From: Sindora glabra
Lineage: Eukaryota; Streptophyta; Magnoliopsida; Fabales; Fabaceae
Direction of reading: 5' to 3'
DNA: 64,000 nt
Assembly: GCA_020226215.1 (NCBI GenBank)
Contig: CM035233.1
Coordinates: 4,030,001-4,094,000, forward strand
A program made the position numbers and the translations under genes. A model generated the notes under the pieces. That model did not search any database, was not told where the DNA came from, and saw only the letters and a program-made list of their open reading frames with translations. Each line of letters opens with the position of its first letter. The first letter of the stretch is position 1. Shown one piece after another: positions 12,361 to 24,848 of the stretch.

Positions 12361-14093
12361 GAATAATTGGCAGAGAATTTCTTCATGAAATTAATTTTCC
12401 TAGTTTGTAGTCTTTTTCCGTTCAAAAACGTGTGTGGGCTCCCTCTTATCCTTTACACACATGCACATACGTTGGCGTCCACGCACAGGTCAATTCTATG
12501 TTATTCGATTCTATTTTAAGGGTATAATAACCCTCCATAATGTGTACAAATACCTGCAACCAATGGGACAAATAATTAAACTTGTAATTTTTCGTTTAAC
12601 CATCAACTTTTATAAAAACCTATATTTACTAAAACACTATTTTCTATTATATCATTTTTGTGTGATTAATTTAATCATTAATACTTATAAAAATTTATAT
12701 TATTTAAATTGTCCTTTTTTTTTTCCTTTTATAACATCATACTTGTGTAAGTAAAGATAGCTTCTTCTTCTTCTAATGTATTATAATAACTAGAAAATAT
12801 GAATTATAAATAATAATAGTGAATATTATGAACTTTCAAACCATGATATACAACTTTTTTTCATTGTATCAATTCATGCATTTTTTATTTTTTATTTTAT
12901 TATTGTTCTTTAAAATTTCAACCCAAAACTAAAAAATATTTTTTACTTTTCAGCTATTATTACTCTTTTTTTTAATTTGTACTATTGTGTGTGTGTACAT
13001 ATATTATGCATGTCAATATTGTTTATAATTTAGATAATAATGTAGATATAACGTAACATATGTAATTATATTATAAAAATGTTTTAAATAAATTAAAATT
13101 TTATTATAAAAAGTATTAATTGAATTATATAATCACATTCTATTTTTAAAAAAATTATGTAAAAATAAAAATTAAATTTATTTATTTATTTAAAATTTAT
13201 TAATATTTTTTTAATATCAATTTTTAAGTATTATATTATAAATTAAATATATATCAATTGAGATTTGTCATGGTTTTGTAACTCAAACACCTCCGATTTG
13301 CACATTTTTATTTATTTATTTATTTTTATTATTTACAACTTGAACATTAATAATGCTCAATTATATCAATATAACATAAAATATTTTCCTTTTATTGTAA
13401 AGGTATTTTAAATAAGGAAAAGATCTAATTTAATTGAATTATTTAATTATATATTACATTTTAATTCTTATATTATATTTTAAAAATTTTTTATTTGTAA
13501 ATTTAAATATATCATTGTAAAATAATTATAATAAATTAGATTTTAATATTTTATAATTTTTTATTATATATATTATTTTTATATTAATAATTAAAATATA
13601 GTACACATCCGTGCAAAACAAAGCAACGGTGTCAACTTTAGCACTAACGAAAATGATTTGTCTTTGTTTTTGTCAAGCAGTACATTTAAAAAGATAAAAT
13701 ATATACTATATCTTCTCCTCCTCCTCCTCCTTCTATCTTCATTTTTTTTTTTAAATTTACACTTAAGGCATCCCACATTTTTTTACTAGATATTAGATCT
13801 TCTTATTTTAAGTGGAAGTAGTAAACAATAGATTTTTCTTTACAAAGTATTTTTAAGGATGGAAATTATGATCCTTTATCCGACTTATAATGTTTTGAAA
13901 TTTAACTTACTCCTACTCAACAAACTAAGTGTTAATGCAACTTCTTTAAGAATTATGATTCAAACTCAACTTATTCTTTAATTTTAATTTTAAAACTTAA
14001 TCTTTTTGAAGTTTTATCTCAAATGAAACTGCCAATCAAATGTTGACTTTGGAGTATATATTATGAATAATATTTGGCTGCAACCATTGATTA
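12361..14093. other. AT-rich intergenic region, no gene seen
   Basis: Contains A/T runs, a short TG run near 12980, a TATT repeat near 13310-13330, and a CTC-rich pyrimidine tract near 13710-13735. No splice-bounded reading frame on either strand. Confidence 0.65.
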
Positions 14094-15516
14094 CAGCGGG
14101 AAGCTGCTGCCTTCCTGTATTCTTCAAGTTCAACACGTACACCCAAATCTTAACAGCTGGGTGACCACTAGCTCATAGCCTCACAATGTTTCTTTGTTCC
14201 GTTTTATTTAATTTTTTTTTATCACTATCTTCGTTAAATTGATATTGATAAAATAAAAAATAATTCTTTATATTTTTATTCGTTTTTTAGATAATATATA
14301 ATAGTTAAATGAAGCATTAAGATACATCAATTATATTTTTAAAAAAATGTAAATTATTTCCTTTAATTTTAGGATGATTAAATTTATCCTCTTCAATTTT
14401 AATAATTTGAAAATCACACTCTTATAACTAAAGAAAATTAGAAGCAGCACTTGTCATTAACTCAATTAACTAATTTGTTAGATTATATAATTTTTTCTTG
14501 AATTAAAAACAATAATCATTACTATTATATGTTGATTTATCACGTTATTTTTTGGCAAATTATTTTATTTCTTATTCTCATGTATTTAATTAAAATTCTA
14601 TATATCTTACTCAATTTCTATTAATTATATAATATAAAAATTATGTGTTAAAATGATAAAATGAATAAAAATATTATAATATTATAATAGTATAGTTCAT
14701 ATTTAAAAATTTCATGAAAAATTAAATCAAGTAATTTGAGTTCATATTTTTTCTTTAAATATAATTCTTGTATTCTACTCCTTTTTTAACTATTGTTTTT
14801 TCTAAATAAGAAACTTAACAAATAAAAAAAATATTAAAGCTATATTTATTTTATCAGTTAAATGTAAGATATAGAAAGTAAGAAAAAATAATTTTTAAAT
14901 AGAACAAGAAGTAAAATCAAAAGAACAAACTTTAAGGTAAAGATGCGTTTTTTTATTCCTAATTAAAAGGAACAAATAAAAATGGATAGTCAAAAGAAGC
15001 GGTAGGATACCCCGATTAAACTACCGTATGTTAATTTTTCTCATAAAAAATTTAATCACGAGATTAGTCAATATGCAATAGTATTATATAATTAATATTT
15101 AAAAAATTTATGAAAAAGTCTTGTAATTTAACAAATTAGTTAATTGAGTTAATAATGGATATTACTTCTAATTTTATGTAGTTATAAAAGTGTGATTTTT
15201 AAATTATTAAAATTGAAGAGGAAAAAAATTTAATCATCTTAAAATTAAAAGAAGTAATTTATACTTTTTTCTTTAGAATATAATTGGTTTATCCTACTGC
15301 TTCTTTTAACTATCATATATTATTTTAAAAAAGCAGGTTAATAAATAGAAATCTTAAGAATTAATTTTTTATTTCACCAATTAAATGTGTAAGATAAAGA
15401 TCACAAAAATATCCTAAATAAGACGGAACAAAGAAGCATTGTGAGTTGGGAGTTAGGTGAGTTTAAAAATTTGGGTATACGTGTTAAAGAATAAGGGAGG
15501 CAACAGCTTCCCGCTG
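14094..15516. mobile_element. Long inverted-repeat (foldback / MULE-like) element
   Basis: The outer ends are inverse: CAGCGGGAAGCTGCTGCC at 14094 and, on the other strand, CAGCGGGAAGCTGTTGCC ending at 15516. Complementarity continues inward for about 400 bp per arm (about 14094-14500 against 15110-15516), with shared blocks such as CAATGTTTCTTTGTTCCGTTTT-type sequence and ACTCAATTAACTAATTTGTTA. The roughly 600-bp centre holds a partial direct copy of the right arm (about 14690-14890). The flanking 9-mers (cattgatta and ttttgataa) agree at 6 of 9 positions, weakly fitting a decayed 9-bp Mutator-type target duplication. No transposase frame is present. A non-autonomous MULE or foldback element is most likely; the family call is inference. 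Confidence 0.6.
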
Positions 15517-16229
15517 TTTTGATAAAAAATATATTCAATAAAAATATAATTATAAATTAATAACATGGTAAAAATATTTTTATATTTTATATTAAATATA
15601 AAAAAATTAATAAAAAATAATTAATTTTTAATAATAAGATATAAAAATAATATATTAAATTTTCATTTATATAAAAATATATAAAATTTTCTTATGAAAA
15701 ATATGGTCTCAAAAAGCAAATGGTGCATCTAGTTCCGTTCCTTTTTCATCCCAACGATCGAGTTCTTCAAAAAATGAACAAGCAAAGCTTCATGTCAACT
15801 GCATTCAAGTCTCCTTCATAGCTATTTTTCTTTTAAGTTATATGTATGATTTTAAATTATGATTATAATTTTATTATGATTAGTAAAATTTAAGATAAAT
15901 AAGAGATAATCAACCATTGCGATGTAAAAAATGCAAAAAATTACAACTGTAACGTGATCCATAATAATAATATTGTACACAACATTATAATTACAGAATG
16001 CATTTTGAAACCTTGATTATATCAATCATAAAACTGAGGATGGGAATAGTTACCGTGGTATACAATATAATATTGACGCATAAACTAAAGCCTATTTTAT
16101 AAAATTTAATTTAATCATAAAGTCACTGAAATATTTGAATTCTGGATCTATCACTGAATAACATGGGAGATACTAAAACTTGTGTCGATAGCAATATCCT
16201 AGTGATAATATAGTCAATGTATTTAATCC
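15517..16229. repeat. Intergenic DNA with one copy of a dispersed MITE-like repeat (15840-16020)
   Basis: A segment containing ATAATAATATTGTACA and TTATGATTAGTAA is related to segments at about 22225-22400, and more weakly to 32060-32190 and 38490-38880. The shared block suggests a small non-autonomous element, but clean termini were not found. The remainder is AT-rich without coding signal. Confidence 0.4.
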
Positions 16230-16560
16230 TTTGTTTGGCATACTAAAAAATAGAATTCATTTCATTTCATTTTAGAAAAAAATAATTTTACCTCATTTTT
16301 AAATAAATTCTTTTATTTAGGATATATTATATAAAATGTGATTTTATTTCACTTCAAGATGAATTCCTTTATTTTGAATTTTATTAAAATTTGTGAAATT
16401 TATTTTAAATATTTATATTTATAATATTATTCTTAAAGAGAGTAAGAGAGAGAAAAATTCAAAAAGAGAGATAAATAATTGTTAATAATTTGAAAAATTA
16501 AAGGTAAAATTATTTAATAAAAATATTATATTTGAAATGAAATAAATTCATACCAAATCT
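16230..16560. mobile_element. hAT-like MITE candidate
   Basis: The left end reads TTGTTTGGCATAC, then GAATTCATTTCATTTC. The right end reads GAAATGAAATAAATTCATACCAAAT, which is inverse to the left. The interior of about 280 bp is AT-rich and non-coding. Terminal wording of this kind (TTTGGTATGAATTCATTT) is common in plant MITEs; a target duplication was not clear. Confidence 0.5.
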
Positions 16561-16712
16561 TATTTAATTTCATAAGATTTTAAAATGATAATAATATAAA
16601 TAAAATAAGATTTTAAAATAAAATAAAATTTAAAAAATTTCAATCCAAAATTTCGCTCTAATAGAAAGTGAGGGGGAAGAGGGAATGAGCTTGTTGATCA
16701 AGTAAACACAAG

Positions 16713-16811
16713 AGTAAAGCCTCCGGCGGTACCCAAAGGCCTCCACGCCTCCATGTTTCTATCAATGAATGCATGGAGATGTGGAAGCCTTTGAGGTCAC
16801 TGAAAGCCATC
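16713..16811 (-). ncRNA. MIR477-like precursor hairpin, locus 1
   Basis: On the minus strand the 5' arm contains CCTCAAAGGCTTCCA, a 15-nt perfect match to the core of the miR477 sequence as I recall it (ATCTCCCTCAAAGGCTTCCA). The candidate mature position is 16779-16799. The 3' arm (around 16730-16748 on the plus strand, ACCCAAAGGCCTCCAC) pairs with it with a few G:U pairs and a one-base bulge, and the stem continues through CTCCATG on both sides to a loop of about 15 nt. A plant-type TATA box lies 78 bp upstream. Three relatives share this layout. Expression and exact processing cannot be seen from DNA. Confidence 0.55.
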
Positions 16812-16876
16812 TCTATTCAAATTTCCCACAGAACAAATCTTTATACTGAGCCACACCAACAACTATGAGCTTATAA

Positions 16877-16887
16877 CCTATTTATAA
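16877..16887 (-). promoter_or_regulatory. TATA box of MIR477-like locus 1
   Basis: Minus-strand TTATAAATAGG, a canonical plant TATA element, 78 bp upstream of the candidate miRNA 5' end. The sequence further upstream (16888-17010) is recognisably related to the upstream regions of loci 2 and 4 (e.g. GCAATTTG/GCAAATTA, then ATAAGATTACTTT). Confidence 0.55.
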
Positions 16888-17010
16888 TAATGGGAAGAGA
16901 AGAGACTAGCAATTTGTTCAAATAGTTGATTCTCTGACTCTCCGTGTACATTTGATTCCATAAATTTCACATAAGATTACTTTTTGATGACGAATATTAT
17001 GTCCTAAAAA

Positions 17011-18150
17011 CTTGAGCAGCATAAAATCAGCTTATAAAAAACACAATTTGAATTCGACTATAAGTAAGTTAACTTAAGTGAGCCAAGCTTTAAACTTCTT
17101 ATTAATTCACTCAAACTATTCCGGCTATCTAATTATAAAGTATATTTTTTATTTTTATATTATATTGAAATAATATATACTATATATTATAAAAAATTAA
17201 GCTTGATTAAACTCTTTAAACCAAATGCTCGAGTAAGATTGTTTGTAATTCAAGTTCGAGTTTAAACTCAAATATTTTAAGATTTGGATAAATAAAATCA
17301 ATAGATTATAAGTTAATTTTTAAAAGTGTTTCATATAATAATTTATTAAAAAAATAAGTTTTGATATAATAAACTATCTTGAATAGTTTATAATTTATAA
17401 GTTGATAGGTTTTGAATTTTCTTAAAATTTTTAAAATTTATTCTTTTTCTTTGTATTAATTTACAATCAAGACATTTGATAAATAATTATGTTCTTGTTT
17501 TAAATAATAAATAAATTAAAATTAACTAAGTAAATATAAAATATAAAAATATAGTATAAATAAGTAAATAATAAATATATGATGTTATAAAATATAATTA
17601 ATTCAATTTTAAATTGTATCCTCATTTTAAACTATAAATATATAAAATATATATGAAAATAAATATATAATGCCATAAAATAAAATTAACTATATTTTAT
17701 CTAATTATATTTCCATTTTAAATCATAATTAAGTAAAAATTATGCAAGGTTATAAAAGATAATTAATTAAATTTAGGTAATTATATTTTTATTTTTAACA
17801 TCTTAATTGCATTAATATAATTTAATATTTAAATAAATTTTAATTAATTTAATTTATATATCTTATTATATTAACATATTTTTTATGTTATTTTATATTT
17901 TAGATAATTTCATAATTAATTTTATAAAATACTTTTTATATAATTAGTTAATTCATTAATTATTAATTTGCCAACTATTTAAGCAAAATAGAATCTTAGA
18001 AAAAATAATGTACAATTCATTTAAGCTTGAATAAATTTATTTAAATTTGTGTTGGATTCAATCTTGGACTTTTTAAATTAATGCTAAGTTAAAGTTCGGA
18101 CTTGAACACATAAATATCCAATTTGATTCATTTGCATTCCTATTAAGAGT
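17011..18150. repeat. Nested repeat block with a reverse-oriented copy of a dispersed DNA element (about 17290-17990)
   Basis: The outer parts (17020-17280 and 18000-18140) carry CTCGAG and GTTGGATTCAA-like motifs. The inner part contains GATTATAAGTTAA, TAAATAATTATG and ATTAATTTGCCAACTATT. Read on the other strand, these correspond to the element at 37195-37960 and to the one bounded at 59248-59890. No coding frame. Boundaries are approximate. Confidence 0.45.
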
Positions 18151-18999
18151 TGACATCCATATTATATGTAACAAAAAAAATTCATTTTATCGAGAATACT
18201 TTTTTTTCAAGTAGAAATCGATGATTCTAAAAGATTTTTTTTTAAAAATATTTTGAGCTTAATCGACCATGAGTTCTTAAATATGTGCACGCGCAGATTT
18301 AATAGTTTGGTGACTCTCATCTAAGGGTGTAAAGAAAGAGGGGGGGGGGGGGGTGGAATGTATATCCTTTGAGGGTAAACAAGCACCACGTGGGTTCCCT
18401 GTTACTCCTTTTTAGCATTTGAGTCAAGTTCAATTGGCAAACAGATTTAAATGGAATTTATTCTGCCTCATGGATAACATAATCTTTTCATTAAAAAGGA
18501 TAAACAAGTAGGAAAAGAGGTAATAAGTCCAAGCTAGTGGAATTAAGATGGTGGGGATAGAGATTGAACGTTGCAATCAGTGCAACAACCTGACAAGAAT
18601 GCAAGTGTGTAAAGGACTTAGTGAAGCTGCTCTGTTCATAATATTCTAACTCACTTTTTCATTATTTCAAATATTTTCCTCTCTGATTGTGAATGGATAA
18701 AGTGTTATTGGAAGTCTGGAACCAATCAAATAATCGAATGCTTCAGATTCCTTGTCATAGTCTAATATATATTCTCTAAGTTGGCATTTATATTTAATTA
18801 GTCAACTGCGGAGAGAATAAATCTTGCAAATAATATGACAAGAACCCAAACTGAATAACTTTGAGAGTACTTTCGAAATATTCGCAAACAACAGTAAATA
18901 TGAACAAAAATGAGGTTTTTAAAATTGCTTTTATCAAGTTCTAGAATTAAGAAAATATGTTAAATTAATCGACTACACCTTATAGTTTTGGCATGAGAG
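18151..18999. repeat. Segment paralogous to about 38050-39100, non-coding
   Basis: Shared landmarks occur in the same order: GGGGATAGAGATTGA versus GAGAATAGAGATTGA, then GGAACCAATCAAAT, then AATATATATTCTCT. In both places this segment follows the dispersed element, although the element is in opposite orientation. It therefore belongs to the duplication array rather than being a gene. Confidence 0.5.
18340..18353 (+). repeat. Homopolymer of 14 G
   Basis: Fourteen consecutive G in a genome region that is otherwise strongly AT-rich. Exact length is prone to sequencing error. Confidence 0.9.
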
Positions 19000-20339
19000 G
19001 GAAAAATATCCTCCCTTTAAATAAATACAGAGGCATCAACCAGCAATACAATAACACTCAAAAAATTTAATACATAGAAAAATCTCAAACTAAAAAAAAA
19101 ATTATAAGTGAGAAAAGATTTATCATAAATAAAAATTACAGGAATGATCATTGCATAAATTTCTAATTAATATCTTTACATCTCTCACAAATTTCTATGA
19201 GAATTTCCACTTTGAAAATTACTCATATTTCATCTATTTTACATATCAAATATTTAGCTAAGACAAATATTTATTGTAAGCCTTAGCAACTTACACCCAA
19301 TTTACCCCCTTGAAAATTATGAATTGGTTATTTTTAAAATTTTCACTATTTTTGAAATTCTCTTTAAAAAACCTTTGATTTTGGAAAGTTACGAAAATAA
19401 TTTTAATTTAAATAATTCTAAGAAACTTTATATAGATGTTTGCATTCAAGATATTACAATTTAAAGAATTAATGCAAATTAACTCATTCAACTATCCATA
19501 AATAAGTCATCAAGAAATAAATTGAAGAAAAATTTAATGAAGAAGTTTGCATTTAACATATAATAATTCAATGCATCTATGTATGCAAAGCAACTCATTT
19601 AACTATGCATAGATAAAGAATTAAGAAGCCAATTCTTAGATAAATTTCTCTTTCAACCATTTAATCATTCAAGGATCAATATTAATATTGAAGTACAATA
19701 TATTTAACAATTTCATAAACTATGCATAGACAAATCATCAAGAGGCACATGGATAAATATACACCTTTTTGAAGCATTTAATCATCTACGCATCAATATA
19801 AGTATTGAAATACAATTTAACATATAATATCAACAAAAACAGAGCAAATGATCAAGAAAACAAAGCACATAAACAAATGTAAATAAAGTAAGGGTAAAGA
19901 GATCCAATACAAGGATTTATAGTTGTTCCCCTTGAATATCCTCTCCAAAGTATATATTTATTCTCCAAGCTTTCTAAACTTGTGTTTCAATCCACTATTC
20001 TTCCAAGTTTCAACGGGGCACTTGAAGAAGTCTTTTTTTATAAATTCTTACTTTTTTTTGAGCAAAATCCTTTTTTACAAGGGATACCTTACCCTCTCAA
20101 TGAATTTCTAATGGATAACTCACCTTTTATAATTATAAAATAATATAAGATGAATATTAATTCAAACAAACTCTTTTGTAGAGTGGATGAAATAAATGAA
20201 ACTCTTAAAATAAAGAAATTTCAAATAGAGAGATGAATTCATAATTTTGATGAAAGAAAGAGTCAAATGATATTAAAAGATGAAGTTTATGCTTTCTTTT
20301 TTAATTATTTTTGATGTTTTTTAACTTATATAGGAAGTC

Positions 20340-20429
20340 TATGGAGTATTATAGTCATTTAGGGTAGTTATAAATGAAAAAGCCTATGAAGTATTATAGT
20401 CATTTAGGGTAGCTAGAAATGAAAACTAA
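20340..20429 (+). repeat. Two-copy 45-bp tandem duplication
   Basis: TATGGAGTATTATAGTCAT at 20340 recurs as TATGAAGTATTATAGTCAT at 20385, each followed by TTAGGGTAG. Confidence 0.8.
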
Positions 20430-20564
20430 CCATTTATAGCAATCATACATGTACCATAACAATCAGAATTGATTAATCAATCAATTTTGATGAAAAATTT
20501 TATCTTTGTCTATCCAGAATGATTAGTCAATCAATTCACAAAAATAAAATTACAGACTCAATTT

Positions 20565-21130
20565 TAAAAGGCTATAACTTCTTCATTTGAAGTCCATTTT
20601 GAGCAAATAACTTATTGTTAGAAAGTTATTTGAGTTTACTTTCAAATGCGATTAGTTTCATACTCATATATAATGTAATTTTTGAGATATGTTTAAAATA
20701 ATGAGCAAAGGTTAGAAAGAATGGTCTGTGAAAATATGATTTTGAGATTTAAATTATAAAATTAATAACTTTTTCATATCATGATTATTTTAAGCAAATG
20801 ACCTGTTCATGGAAAGTTCTTTAAGTTTATTTCCGCATAGAAATAATTCCATACTCATATCATTTTTACTTTAAGATATGGTAAAAAAAAAGTGCAAAGA
20901 TAAAAAAGGACTAGAATGCAGAAAACTGATTTCTAAACTCAAATTGAAAAAATTATAACTCTTTCATATATTAATTATTTTAAGAAAATGATATGTCCAT
21001 AAAAAGATATTTAAGTCTATTTTCATACAGAAAAGTTTGACAATAAAATTATAATTATTTTATGAGATATGATCAAAAGAGTGACCAAAGATCAAAATTG
21101 AAAAGATCAAAATCTTATATCTCATTACTT
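20565..21130 (+). repeat. Three-copy tandem repeat of about 190 bp
   Basis: Three diverged units each carry the ordered landmarks ATAACTnnTTCAT, ATTTTAAGCAAATGA (or close), a GTTCAT/GTCCAT segment, TTTAAGTTTATTTCC-like sequence, and GAGATATG followed by AAAG. Starts are near 20565, 20757 and 20945. There is no open frame across the units. Confidence 0.7.
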
Positions 21131-21639
21131 TTTGAAGTGTCCCTATAGGCTACCTTGTAAAAACATAATTGTTGGCTATCTTTTCAAAATATTTTGGTCA
21201 AGCTAAGAATATAAAAACATGTTTGAACTCTATATCATGAAAACTCTATTTTACAAGAAAGTCTAAGCCTAGAATTTAAAACTATACTAATAAAGTCCTT
21301 AGGCTTTTCTTGATGCTTTCAAATTTTTCAAAAACTTTAATCTTTACACCTTTCAATACTTGGATCACATCTTTTTTCTTGTATTTCTTTCTTGTTCTTG
21401 AGTTAAGCATAATATGATCTTCCATTTTTTTACTTTAATGCTAACTTCCATTTTACTTATCGGACCTTCTTATGTAAAAGTTCATAAACTTTGCAAACTA
21501 TATAGTTAATCTAATTTAATATATCAAGATATTGATGCATGATTCATATATAAATTATATAACAAATTAGTATAAGAACATGCATAATCATCATATCATA
21601 TGTATGTATCAACCATAATATATTTGTTGAAGCCTGTAT

Positions 21640-22739
21640 GATATATATCACTTTAGCATAAGACATAGAATGCTATTGTAATAATAATGTAATTTGTCTG
21701 TTGAAGATTTTATAATACTTTGGTATAAAGACATGCAATACTATTGTAATAATCTTTGGTCATCATTAAAACTCATCATATAAAACTTGGGGCTAATGTT
21801 TATAACTAAAATACTTGTTTAAGAAGCAATTTCAATCCTTTGATACAAATAACCTAGTTTGAATATAAAAATAAATCTGATAATGATTAGAATTTAAATC
21901 AAACTTAACATAAGAAATTAAATCATTTCCTATAATTTATTTGGTTTAAATTGAGTACTTACAATTTTAATTCATTTATAATTGGCTCCCTATCTAGTAA
22001 CAAATGTAGGCTACTAATCCGTTAGAGTTGATGATGTGGCCACTAATTTACCTCCGTAGAGCCTAAATGTGCATGTCAAGTCATAGGCCAAATGGAAGGA
22101 GACTTAGGTTCTGTATTTCATCTTCACTTCAATTAGGGTTTTTTTTCCTAAATTTCACCATGGTTGAGTTCCTTGTTTCCCATGGTAAGTTGGACACTAG
22201 AGCTTTAAGTGCTAATGACCTTGGTTCCAAATAGCAATTGTGATCACAATTCTAATTATGTTATGATTAGTAAGATTATAAATAAATATTAAAAAGATAT
22301 AATCATTATAGTATAAAATTATAGAATATTATGATTGTGGTATGATTTGCAATAATAATATTATGTACAATATTGTGATTATGGAATCCAATTTATAACT
22401 TTAATGCCATAGAAATTAGATGTGTACTTGTGATGACCATTTGAAGCACTTCTCTTCGAGAACATTGTAATATAGGGAGAAGAGTCTCTAATATATTATA
22501 ACTATAATATTGGTAATTCTTCCTCGATTTCTCATTAATGATAATGTAAATTTATAGATTTCTCATTAATGTCATAACTATAGTTTTTCCCCCTTACAAC
22601 TTTGGCAGATTTCTCACTAATGTGAACATAAATTAAGTTATAATGCATAGTTAATATTTCTTCCCTTTGTAGCTTGTTATTACAGTAAACTTTTTAAATT
22701 TAATGTCTTTCCATTGTTAAGGGCTCTATTTCATGTAAC
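21640..22739. repeat. Intergenic repeats; includes a MITE-like copy at about 22225-22400
   Basis: Near-repeats occur within 21640-21760 (AATGCTATTGTAATAAT and AATACTATTGTAATAAT). The 22225-22400 block shares TTATGATTAGTAA and ATAATAATATT with 15840-16020. A phrase repeated at 22555 and 22612 (TTTCTCATTAATG, TTTCTCACTAATG) marks another short duplication. No gene. Confidence 0.4.
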
Positions 22740-24790
22740 AAATTAGTTAATTTTAATTTATTAATATGATCAATAAGTTATATTTACCTTCTAAAGGTGT
22801 TTCATGTATTAACTTATTAAAAAAAAATGGTAATCAATTATTATTGCAATTTGACCTTACCATATGGCGCCCCATAAGTACAAATCATGAAAAATTGCTA
22901 CAATTACTAGGAACACTAATCAAGATGCACTACAACTTATTCCACAAGAATTGGCTAGCATTACTTGAGGAGCAAAAGGCTTGTACCATCGAGTCCTTCC
23001 ATGTAAGTATCAACTTATTTTGTGCATTAACTTATGATATGAAATGATAATCATTTTGATTGATTTTTTTATTACATGTCTCTCAATGTAAAAATATTTT
23101 GAGTGGATAAACATTTTAGAAGGGAGGATGTAGTGCATTTATGATGGCATCTACTGTAGTACAACAATTTCTATAGGGTTAGAAATATAAATTACTTGTT
23201 TGTTACTTGTTGCATTAGGGGTGATATCAAGCATGATATTTAGCATGCTAGGTAGGTGGTATTAGCAGATATGCCTAAAGAACATTGGCTATAGGCTTAT
23301 AAAATGTTTAAGGATCCAGAGTACCTAGTAAGAATGAATTACATATTATAGGTTGTATTTTCTATATTCCAAGTTTATAGGTAACCTTTCTAATGCTTGT
23401 TATTTATACTTTGAATTTGTAGAAGAAGACTAGGAGAAATATACAAAATAAGCATAAAAAAGACATAATGATCAACATGAATTGAAGTCCATAGCAGTGT
23501 ATCAATACAACAAGGTATCCTAACTAAACATTTGTTACATTTAGCATGCTACCATTTAATTTTCCTATTAATCTTTTTCTTTTAAAATTGGTTCAGAGAA
23601 ATAGGATGACGGGTCTGTTGTAGCTAGTAGTGGATAACTTCATCAACTGTTATACCAAACTATCAAGGGAGTGGCTGTTGGAGGAGGCCTAAACCAATTA
23701 TGTGCATATTATTTTCTTTATTTCTAATTTTTGTTATTTGTGATAATTTATGTAATTATTTTAATAATTTATTTGTAAATGCAAATGTAGGAGTAGGCTA
23801 CATAGTTGCAGACACATGTGGGTTCTCAATCTTCCTCATTAAGTGACCTTATGATGCAATTCGATGAGTTTTGTTGAGGAGGTATTGGATACTTGTTGAA
23901 GGCACAAGAAGGGAGTTGACTATATTTTTATGGGATACCTTATGACAACACCTTATCAACTACCACATATCCTTTTCAATTGTGAGGCGATAAACCCTTA
24001 CTTGATGACGTCCACTTGTACATCATCTAAAGTTAGTGGCACTTAGAGTATTAGTAGGAGCTTCTTTCTCACTAGTAGCAAACCATGGATTGGTTAATGC
24101 AGTATATGGTACAGGCTATAAGGTTTGCCATTGCCCTTTGCTACCATTCAACTTATCCTTTCCCCTATCTTATCGAGTAGGTTCGCTTTGCAATTTCCTA
24201 TGGTTGCACCTATACCTCCACTTGAGCCTTAACCCCAACCTTAAGACGTTGAGTAACCCTTATCCTAGCTTTAGGATTATTTGTGGGATGATTACTTTTG
24301 ACTTTTTGATAGGTTGGACTGATTTATGTATTTTATTTTTTCATTTTAACATTATTTCATACTTTTTTGTATAGATACTATTTTCACTATTGTATATCAT
24401 TTTGATTTTTTTACATATATATAAATTTTACTTTTTTTTGTTTGTTTTAGTATTATAATATAATACAAATAATTAAATTTTAAATTATATTTAATTTAAT
24501 AAATAAATGATTAATAATATCTTACAAATTTCTTTAATAGAAAAAATTTTAAAAAATACAAATTAAAAAATGAAAATTCATGGTGATGACATTATTGATA
24601 ATATAGATATTTTTATTTTTAAAATTTGAAAAATATCCCTATATTTAGTGATGACATATGCCATTAGTAAAAGTATTGTCATATTAACAAAATATATAGT
24701 GACGACATTTGATTGTCACTATAAACATTGCCGACATGGCATGTCAATATTAGGATGAGATTCTACGATGATATTTGTATCGTAATAGGA
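22740..24790 (+). pseudogene. Decayed CACTA (En/Spm) transposon fragment
   Basis: An open stretch at 22766-23047 encodes WRPISTNHEKLLQLLGTLIK followed by HKNWLALLEEQK. This resembles the plant En/Spm (Ptta/Transposase_24-type) pattern of a P-I-N region, a GxLIR-like step and a W..W...K segment. The following sequence to about 24000 has further fragments in shifting frames with stops, such as the KKTRRNIQNKHKK-like stretch near 23420. From 24580 to 24780 there are repeats typical of CACTA subterminal DNA (GTGATGACATATGCCATTAGT, GTGACGACATTTGATTGTCAC). No intact transposase remains. The family call rests on recognised pattern, not a search. Confidence 0.45.
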
Positions 24791-24846
24791 TCACATGACT
24801 TATAAGTATGACTATATGAAAATGACATTCCCGATGATAATGTTGT

Positions 24847-24848
<2 letters not shown>

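Larger units (their letters stand above)
19000..21639. repeat. Repeat-derived non-coding DNA with several internal tandem duplications
   Basis: Three tandem-repeat layers are visible: diverged units of about 130 bp around 19540-19820 (each with ACTATGCATAGA and TTTAATCAT), a 45-bp duplication at 20340-20429, and a three-copy 190-bp repeat at 20565-21130. The two GATTA-TCAATCAATT motifs near 20470 and 20520 are of a kind I associate with plant LTR-retrotransposon LTRs, but no LTR pair, primer site or pol frame was found, so the class is unresolved. Confidence 0.4.

Noticed and set aside
12063..12754. Two open frames (89 and 106 codons) after the M50B-like gene
   Set aside because: The first spans the inferred 3' UTR intron acceptor and final non-coding exon; the second is a low-complexity Tyr/Asn/Leu frame of AT-rich DNA.
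13700..13740. CTC/TTC-rich tract as a possible promoter Y-patch
   Set aside because: There is no gene start or TATA in either direction nearby.
16713..16811. Interpreting the hairpins as plain MITEs
   Set aside because: Imperfect inverted arms could suggest MITEs, but no target duplications flank them, the arms match a miRNA core, and a TATA box at fixed distance precedes them. Small-RNA data would settle it.
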